Assembly: GCA_963169595.1 (NCBI GenBank)
Contig: CAUJFM010000248.1
Span: forward strand, 1-6,844
DNA length: 6,844 nt
Direction of reading: 5' to 3'
From: Bacteroidota bacterium
GTDB lineage: Bacteria; Bacteroidota; Bacteroidia; Flavobacteriales_F; PHOS-HE28
Shown piece after piece: positions 1 to 4,650 of the stretch (within the stretch, counting starts at the first letter, position 1; each line of letters starts with the position of its first letter). The translations under genes and the position numbers were made by a program. The notes below the pieces were generated by a model, which was given only the letters and a program-made list of their open reading frames with translations, was not told the DNA's origin and did no database searches.

Positions 1-1
1 C

Positions 2-250
2 GCGGTGTTCGCCGGGGCCACCGAGTATGCCGTGCTGCTGCCCCAGATGGACGCCGCCGCCGAGGCGAAGAAGGCCGAGGAAGAGCTCAGCTACCTGCGC
101 GGCTTCCTGGCCAGCGTGGACAAGAAGCTCAGCAACGAGCGCTTCGTGAGCGGTGCGCCGCCGCAGGTGCTGGAGAACGAGCGCAAGAAGAAGGCGGATG
201 CGGAGGCGAAGATCAAGGCGCTGGAGGAGCGGCTGGCGGTGCTGAAGTGA
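2..250 (+). CDS. valS: Valine--tRNA ligase, C-terminal fragment (5' end outside window)
   Basis: This is the last 82 codons of valyl-tRNA synthetase, the cytoplasmic class I enzyme that charges tRNA-Val with valine. The frame is open from the left edge, so the start and the whole catalytic core lie outside the window. The visible part is the C-terminal coiled-coil arm that contacts the tRNA. It is rich in Lys, Glu and Ala and contains the family signature LSNERFV, followed by an APPQV and ENERKKKADAEAKI stretch and ending in a short leucine-spaced helix (ALEERLAVLK). The wording, including the FAGATEYAVLLP segment before the helix, resembles ValS of Bacteroidota. The TGA stop overlaps a possible GTG start of the next gene, so co-transcription and perhaps translational coupling are plausible. 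The identification rests on the conserved tail only. Confidence 0.93.
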   Translation, partial: AVFAGATEYAVLLPQMDAAAEAKKAEEELSYLRGFLASVDKKLSNERFVSGAPPQVLENERKKKADAEAKIKALEERLAVLK

Positions 251-1230
251 CCCTGACCCAGGGCATCCCGGGGCACCGTGCTCCGTGCTACATTGGTCCC
301 ATCGTCCGCGAGCTCACATACGCCGCCATCGACATTGGCTCGAACGCCGTACGCCTGCTCGTGGGTGAGGTGATCGAGCGGGAGGACCATCCCGTGGTGA
401 AGAAGCAGACGCTGGTGCGCGTGCCCATCCGCCTGGGTGAGGACGTGTTCGACAGCGGCGCCATCAGCAAGGCCAAGCGTGACTATCTGATCAAGAGCCT
501 GAAGGCCTTCCGCCTGCTCACCGAAGTGTACGGCGTGCGCTACATGCGCTGCTGCGCCACCAGTGCCATGCGCGAGGCCACCAACAGCGTGGAGGTGCTG
601 GACCGCGTGGAGATGGAGAGCGGCGTGCACATCGAGGTGATCAATGGGCGCCTGGAAGCCGACCTCATCGTGAACACCTTCTGGACACAGGACCTGCTGA
701 AGGACCGCAGCTACCTCTACATCGATGTGGGCGGTGGCAGCACCGAGCTCACCTGGCTGGAACAGGGCCGCCGCGCGAAGAGCGCGAGCTTCAAGGTGGG
801 CACCGTGCGCACCCTGAAGGGCAAGGTGGACCCGGCGGTGTGGGACGAGATCCGCGCCTTCCTCGAGGACCTGCGCAAGGAGCACGGTCAGTTGATGGCC
901 ATCGGCACCGGCGGCAACATCAACCGCCTCTTCAAGGAGAACGGCAATGCCTTCGGCGAGCCACTGGCCCGCGCGGACATCCAACGGCAGCGCGACCGCA
1001 TCGCCTCCTACAGCTTCGAGGACCGCATCCGCATGCTGCGCCTGCGTCCCGACCGCGCGGACGTGATCATCCCCGCGGCCGACATCTTCCTACGCGTGCT
1101 GGAACAGGCCGACATCGAAGAGGTGTTCGTGCCCAAGGTCGGTCTGGCCGACGGCATCGTGTTCGACCTGTACATGAAGGAGCACGGCGCGAAACGCTAC
1201 GCCGGCAAGGACATCCCCGTGATGGGTTGA
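247..1230 (+). CDS. Ppx/GppA-family phosphatase (exopolyphosphatase-like), short form
   Basis: This is a cytoplasmic member of the sugar kinase/actin/Hsp70 superfamily. Relatives hydrolyse terminal phosphate from polyphosphate (Ppx) or pppGpp (GppA). Numbered from the GTG, the phosphate-1 loop is AAIDIGSNAVRLL (residues 26-38), the conserved ATSAMREATN segment lies near 101-110, the phosphate-2 loop is YIDVGGGSTEL (158-168), and a nucleotide-site-like glycine motif is AIGTGGNINRL (near 218-228). A conserved block, DVIIPAADIFLRVLEQA, and the VGLADGIVFDLY ending follow. About 310-330 residues matches two-domain forms that lack the C-terminal HD-like domain of E. coli Ppx and GppA. The start is uncertain. 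No in-frame ATG or TTG precedes the conserved loop. GTG at 247 overlaps the valS stop but adds about 20 residues unlike the family; ATT at 292 or ATC at 301 would give a normal N-terminus. Substrate choice between polyphosphate and pppGpp cannot be told from sequence. Confidence 0.88.
   Translation: MTLTQGIPGHRAPCYIGPIVRELTYAAIDIGSNAVRLLVGEVIEREDHPVVKKQTLVRVPIRLGEDVFDSGAISKAKRDYLIKSLKAFRLLTEVYGVRYMRCCATSAMREATNSVEVLDRVEMESGVHIEVINGRLEADLIVNTFWTQDLLKDRSYLYIDVGGGSTELTWLEQGRRAKSASFKVGTVRTLKGKVDPAVWDEIRAFLEDLRKEHGQLMAIGTGGNINRLFKENGNAFGEPLARADIQRQRDRIASYSFEDRIRMLRLRPDRADVIIPAADIFLRVLEQADIEEVFVPKVGLADGIVFDLYMKEHGAKRYAGKDIPVMG
289..296 (+). promoter_or_regulatory. Candidate Bacteroidota -7 box (TACATTGG) before the phosphatase
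   Basis: TACATTGG matches the Bacteroidota -7 consensus TAnnTTTG except at one position. It lies immediately before the conserved part of the phosphatase reading frame, with ATC at 301 four bases after it. I see no TTG at the expected -33 distance. If real, it would drive a nearly leaderless transcript starting inside the long form of the frame. The match is short and could be chance. Confidence 0.25.
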
Positions 1231-1238
1231 CGCGTGTG

Positions 1239-1820
1239 TCAGCGACGCACCGGAACGGCCCGCAGTTCGGGCAGGTAGCGCTGCAGCAGGGCGTAGCCAC
1301 CGAAGAGGGCCGCGCTGTACACCAGGTCACCAGCCACCGTGCCGGGGAAGAAGGGCACGCCGGCCGCGTAGCAGGTCATCAGGCCGCCGAGGTCCTGGGC
1401 GTAGAAGGGATTGCCCGGCCAGCAGATGAAGTTGGACGCGATGAAGAAGAGGATGCTGGCGCCCAGCGAGCCGCCCAGCACCCGGCCCAGGCTCACGGTG
1501 CGGAGCACGAACATGCCCAGCACGGCGATGAGGCCATAGATGAGGTACATCCAGCCGGAACCCTCGGCCATCCACACGAAGCTGTCGTAGTACTCGGCGT
1601 AGAGCGTGTTGTTGATCACCAGGTCGCTGACGAAGGCGGCAGCGATGGGAAGCACGATGGCCAGCCAGCGACGGGTGAGGAGGGCGCCGCTGAAGAGGGC
1701 AATGGCACCGAGCGGGCTGAAGTTGTAGGGGTGCGGCACCAGGCGCGTGGCGGCGGCCACCAGCACGAGCAGTACGATGGCGCCGAGGCGCAGGTCGATG
1801 GTCTTGGCGGAAGCGTTCAT
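1239..1820 (-). CDS. DUF6580-like polytopic membrane protein (putative transporter subunit)
   Basis: This is a 193-residue inner-membrane protein with about six hydrophobic segments, near residues 11-28, 36-49, 52-70, 90-108, 113-133 and 157-180. It carries motifs I associate with the DUF6580 family of Bacteroidota: RLVPHPYNFSPLGAIALFSGA (26-46, written here as one block only for its key residues R26, P29, P31, N33, F34), SD at 65-66, SNFICW (129-134), and a CYAAGVPFFPGT loop (150-161) followed by GD at 164-165. The family has been described as a putative transport protein and resembles substrate-binding S components of ECF transporters in size and fold pattern, but no substrate is known to me. 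No ATPase or ECF T-component gene is next to it here. The ATG is preceded by a promoter-like TATATTCG box 8 bases upstream, which supports this start. The gene converges on the phosphatase with an 8-base gap. The family call is from recognition, not a search. Confidence 0.8.
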   Translation of the reverse strand: MNASAKTIDLRLGAIVLLVLVAAATRLVPHPYNFSPLGAIALFSGALLTRRWLAIVLPIAAAFVSDLVINNTLYAEYYDSFVWMAEGSGWMYLIYGLIAVLGMFVLRTVSLGRVLGGSLGASILFFIASNFICWPGNPFYAQDLGGLMTCYAAGVPFFPGTVAGDLVYSAALFGGYALLQRYLPELRAVPVRR

Positions 1821-1828
1821 GGCTGGGG

Positions 1829-1836
1829 CGAATATA
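1829..1836 (-). promoter_or_regulatory. Candidate -7 box (TATATTCG) for the DUF6580-like gene
   Basis: Read on the minus strand, TATATTCG differs from the Bacteroidota -7 consensus TAnnTTTG at one position and sits 8 bases before the ATG. It is the only AT-rich patch in an otherwise very GC-rich upstream region, which makes it stand out. No clear TTG is visible at the -33 distance. The implied transcript would have a very short leader and no Shine-Dalgarno sequence, which is tolerated in this phylum. Confidence 0.45.
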
Positions 1837-1944
1837 GGGGAGGAAGCCGTGAGCGGAGCGCAGGCCCGTGGCTCCCAGGCTCCCCCGGGGATGGCCCTTC
1901 AAGGGAGCGCCCGGAACAGGCGGTTCACGCCAGCTGTTCTCCAG

Positions 1945-1952
1945 TACCTTCG
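1945..1952 (+). promoter_or_regulatory. Candidate -7 box (TACCTTCG) for the M36 peptidase gene
   Basis: TACCTTCG fits TAnnTTTG with one mismatch, and shares the TTCG ending with the divergent box of the neighbouring gene. It lies 31 bases before the peptidase ATG, leaving room for a 5' leader of roughly 25 bases. A weak TTC at 1924-1926 stands 18 bases upstream where a -33 TTG would be expected. No purine-rich ribosome binding site is visible before the ATG. The two divergent boxes are about 108 bases apart, so the two genes probably have separate promoters. Confidence 0.4.
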
Positions 1953-1983
1953 ATGATCCCTCGTTGAACGTTCCGTCCACGCC

Positions 1984-4566
1984 ATGCGCCGATCCCTCCT
2001 CACGCTCCCCCTGCTTTTCGCCTTGAACACCTCTCCGCTGCTAGCCCAGGACCCGGCGGCCGGGGTGCAGGACTGGATGCGCACCCACAGCGAACGCCTC
2101 GGTCTCACCGGCGAGGAGGCGGTGAACTGGACGGTGACCAGCCGCTCCACCGACCGGAAGGGCGTCACCTACCTCTACCTGCAGCAGACGGTGAACGGCC
2201 TGCCCGTGCTGGGCGGGGTGGCCAACTTCGCCGTACGCGACGGTCGTGTGGTGGGCCATGGCGACCGCCTGCAACGCGGGCTCATCGCACGGGCCAACGC
2301 CGCCACACCCGGCCTGAACGCAATGGAGGCGCTGCGTCGTGCGGCCACGGCCCTCGATCTGCATCCCGTAGATGTGCGGGTGATGGAGGAGCGCTCCGCG
2401 ATCGACCTCGTGCTTTCACCGGCGGGTGTGTCCCGTGACCCCATCCCGGCCAAGCTCGTGTACGTGCCCGTGGTGAACGATGGCGTGCGCCTGGCGTGGG
2501 ACCTCACCATCCGTTCCGTGGAGACGCCCAATTGGTGGCATGTGGCCGTGGACGCGACCACCGGTGCCCTGCTGCGCACCACCGACCACATGGTGAGCTG
2601 CGCCCTGCCGCCTGGGTCCTTCGATCGGCCCTATTCAGCCCTGGCCGACCTGGTGCGTGCGGAGGCCCCGGCAGCCCTGCTTCCCGCCGATGGTTCGGGC
2701 TATCGCGTCTTCCCCTTCCCCACGGAGAGCCCGGCCCATGGCCCGCAGCAACTGGTGAGCGAACCTGCGGATACCGAGGCCTCACCCTTCGGCTGGCATG
2801 ATGTGAACGGCGCACCCGGTGCCGAGCACACCATCACCCGTGGCAACAACGTGTTCGCCTTCGAGGATGGCGACGACGACGACCTGCCCGGCTACAGCCC
2901 GGACGGTGGCGCGCTGTTGGACTTCGATTTCCCCTACACGCCGCCGCAGTCCCCACAGGACTATCTGGATGCCTCCATCACCAACCTCTTCTACACCTGC
3001 AACGTGCTCCACGATGTGCTGCACTACTACGGCTTCGACGAGGAGAGCGGCAACTTCCAGGCCTTCAACCTCAGCGGTGACGGCGTGGGGAACGATGAGG
3101 TGATCGCGCAGGCGCAGGATGGCGGCGGCATGAACAACGCCAACTTCGGCACCCCGGCCGATGGCGAGAGCGGCCGCATGCAGATGTACCTGTGGCGGGC
3201 CGGCATGGACAGCTCGCTCACGATCAACAGCCCGCTGAGCATTGCCGGCGTGTACCTGAACGCGTTGGCCGGCTTCGGACCGGAGCTGCCCGCCGAGCCG
3301 ATCACCACTGATCTGGTCCTGGCCAACGATGGCGTGGACCCGGTGAACAATGGTTGCGAGCCCCTGCTCAATGCGGGGGACGTCGCCGGGCGCATCGTGG
3401 TGGTGGACCGCGGCCAGTGCACTTTCGTGACCAAGGTGCAGTTGATGCAGGACCTCGGAGCCCTGGCAGTGATCGTGGTGAACAATGTGCCGGGCAGCCC
3501 GATCGCCATGGGCGGAACCGATGGCGGCACCATCACCATCCCCTCGGTGATGATCTCCCAGGCGGATGGGCTCATCATCAAGCAGGCCATGGCCACCGGC
3601 ACCGTGAACGCCACACTGGCCGGTGAGAGCGATGAGGACCTGCTGGACTCGGGCTTCGACAACGGCATCATCGCGCACGAGTATGGCCATGGCGTCAGCA
3701 ACCGCCTCACCGGCGGGCCTTTCAACGTGGACTGTCTCTGGAACGAGGAGCAAATGGGCGAGGGGTGGAGCGATTACATCGGCATGGTGCTCACCATGGA
3801 GCCCGGCGACCAGGCCGCCACGCCGCGTGGTGTGGGCACCTTCGTGCGCGACCAGGGTCCTGCGGGCAGCGGCATCCGTCCGGCTCCCTACACCACCGAT
3901 GTGGCCATCAATCCCTTCACCTATGGTGACACCAACGATCCATCGCTCTCGCAACCGCACGGGGTGGGCTTCGTATGGGCCACCATGCTGTGGGACATGA
4001 CCTGGGCGCTGATCGGGCAGTATGGCTACGATGCCGACCTGTACGCGGGCAACGGCGGCAACAATAGGGCCTTCCAGCTGATGATGGACGGCCTGAAGCT
4101 GCAGCCCTGCAACCCGGGCTTCGTGGATGGCCGCGACGCGATCCTGCTGGCCGACACACTGAACCATGGCGGCGCGAACGCCTGTCTGTTGTGGAACGTG
4201 TTCGCGCAGCGCGGCCTGGGCTTCAGCGCCGACCAGGGCGATCCCTTCAGCCGCTTCGATCAGCAGGAGGCCTTCGACCTGCCGGTCGCCTGCCTCAGCA
4301 CCGGTGTCGCTGACCGACTGCCGGATGCCTTCGCCGTACGGCCCAACCCGGCCACCGGCACCACCACCATCATCCTGCCCCGCAGCGTGTCCTCGGATGT
4401 GGTGCTGCGCCTGCGCGGCGTGGATGGCCGCGAAGTGCGTGCGGGCCGCATCCCTGCCGGCACCCTGCGCACGGATCTCGACCTCGGTGGACTGCCCGCT
4501 GCCGTGTACGTGGTGGAGCTCACCGTGGAAGGACGTACCCTGACGCAGCGGTTGGTGGTGCAGTGA
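1984..4566 (+). CDS. Secreted M36 (fungalysin-type) zinc metallopeptidase with PA insert and T9SS sorting domain
   Basis: This 860-residue extracellular endopeptidase is built in the following order. A Sec signal peptide spans residues 1-21, with likely cleavage after LLA leaving Gln22 first. An FTP-type inhibitory propeptide lies near 45-90, and a PepSY-like region runs to about 205. The peptidase N-part spans about 267-425, with SPFGWHDVNG, NLFYTCNVLHDVLHYYGF (334-351) and DGGGMNNANFGTP (from 379). A PA domain inserted at about 430-547 has a Cys pair in NNGCEP and RGQCTF. The catalytic part carries HEYGH at 565-569 and GEGWSDY with Glu593. By comparison with fungalysin, His565, His569 and Glu593 bind zinc and Glu566 is the catalytic base. 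The family endings GLKLQPCNP and QRGLGFSA follow. A T9SS type A sorting domain occupies about 780-860, opening with RPNPATGTTTI. All catalytic residues are present, so the enzyme should be active after propeptide removal. The substrate is unknown; nutrient protein breakdown is a reasonable inference. The ATG fits the signal peptide exactly. Confidence 0.95.
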   Translation: MRRSLLTLPLLFALNTSPLLAQDPAAGVQDWMRTHSERLGLTGEEAVNWTVTSRSTDRKGVTYLYLQQTVNGLPVLGGVANFAVRDGRVVGHGDRLQRGLIARANAATPGLNAMEALRRAATALDLHPVDVRVMEERSAIDLVLSPAGVSRDPIPAKLVYVPVVNDGVRLAWDLTIRSVETPNWWHVAVDATTGALLRTTDHMVSCALPPGSFDRPYSALADLVRAEAPAALLPADGSGYRVFPFPTESPAHGPQQLVSEPADTEASPFGWHDVNGAPGAEHTITRGNNVFAFEDGDDDDLPGYSPDGGALLDFDFPYTPPQSPQDYLDASITNLFYTCNVLHDVLHYYGFDEESGNFQAFNLSGDGVGNDEVIAQAQDGGGMNNANFGTPADGESGRMQMYLWRAGMDSSLTINSPLSIAGVYLNALAGFGPELPAEPITTDLVLANDGVDPVNNGCEPLLNAGDVAGRIVVVDRGQCTFVTKVQLMQDLGALAVIVVNNVPGSPIAMGGTDGGTITIPSVMISQADGLIIKQAMATGTVNATLAGESDEDLLDSGFDNGIIAHEYGHGVSNRLTGGPFNVDCLWNEEQMGEGWSDYIGMVLTMEPGDQAATPRGVGTFVRDQGPAGSGIRPAPYTTDVAINPFTYGDTNDPSLSQPHGVGFVWATMLWDMTWALIGQYGYDADLYAGNGGNNRAFQLMMDGLKLQPCNPGFVDGRDAILLADTLNHGGANACLLWNVFAQRGLGFSADQGDPFSRFDQQEAFDLPVACLSTGVADRLPDAFAVRPNPATGTTTIILPRSVSSDVVLRLRGVDGREVRAGRIPAGTLRTDLDLGGLPAAVYVVELTVEGRTLTQRLVVQ

Positions 4567-4604
4567 GCCGCTGCCAGCGGGCAGCCACGATCCAGGTGGA
4601 ACGC

Positions 4605-4636
4605 AAAAGGCCGGTGCATGACGCACCGGCCTTTTT
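4605..4636. terminator. Bidirectional intrinsic terminator between convergent genes
   Basis: AAAAGGCCGGTGC (4605-4617) is perfectly complementary to GCACCGGCCTTTT (4623-4635), with a 5-base ATGAC loop. The GC core is 9 bp and is flanked by an A tract on the left and a T tract on the right, so the transcript of either strand ends its hairpin with a U run. It lies 38 bases after the peptidase stop codon and 14 bases after the RND gene stop codon, exactly where a shared terminator for these convergent genes would be expected. Confidence 0.9.
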
Positions 4637-4650
4637 CCTCCCCACACGCA

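Noticed and set aside
91..984. A 297-codon open frame on the minus strand opposite valS and the phosphatase.
   Set aside because: It is a low-complexity His/Ala/Leu protein antisense to two well-supported genes; base bias explains the absence of stops.
1228..1248. Possible hairpin (GCGT at 1232 against ACGC at 1245) between the convergent phosphatase and DUF6580-like genes.
   Set aside because: A 4-bp stem without a T tract is too weak to call a terminator.
1871..1908. Possible hairpin in the divergent intergenic region (GCTCCC at 1871 or 1879 against GGGAGC at 1903) with a CCCCGGGG palindrome at 1883-1890.
   Set aside because: The stem is only 6 bp with a long loop and no U tract, and short GC palindromes are expected by chance in this composition.
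840..1967. A 375-codon plus-strand frame running from inside the phosphatase across the DUF6580-like gene.
   Set aside because: It overlaps one real gene out of frame and is antisense to another. Its translation is Arg/Gly/His-rich without recognisable domains.
1966..1973. Perfect 8-base palindrome GAACGTTC between the candidate promoter and the peptidase ATG, considered as an operator.
   Set aside because: It does not extend beyond 8 bases, has no second copy nearby, and an 8-base palindrome is not rare in a region this size.
2782..4647. A 621-codon open frame on the minus strand opposite the M36 peptidase gene.
   Set aside because: Its protein is rich in His, Ala, Val and Gly with no domain or membrane pattern, as expected for the antisense of a GC-rich gene. 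It runs antisense through every conserved M36 motif and across the terminator hairpin.
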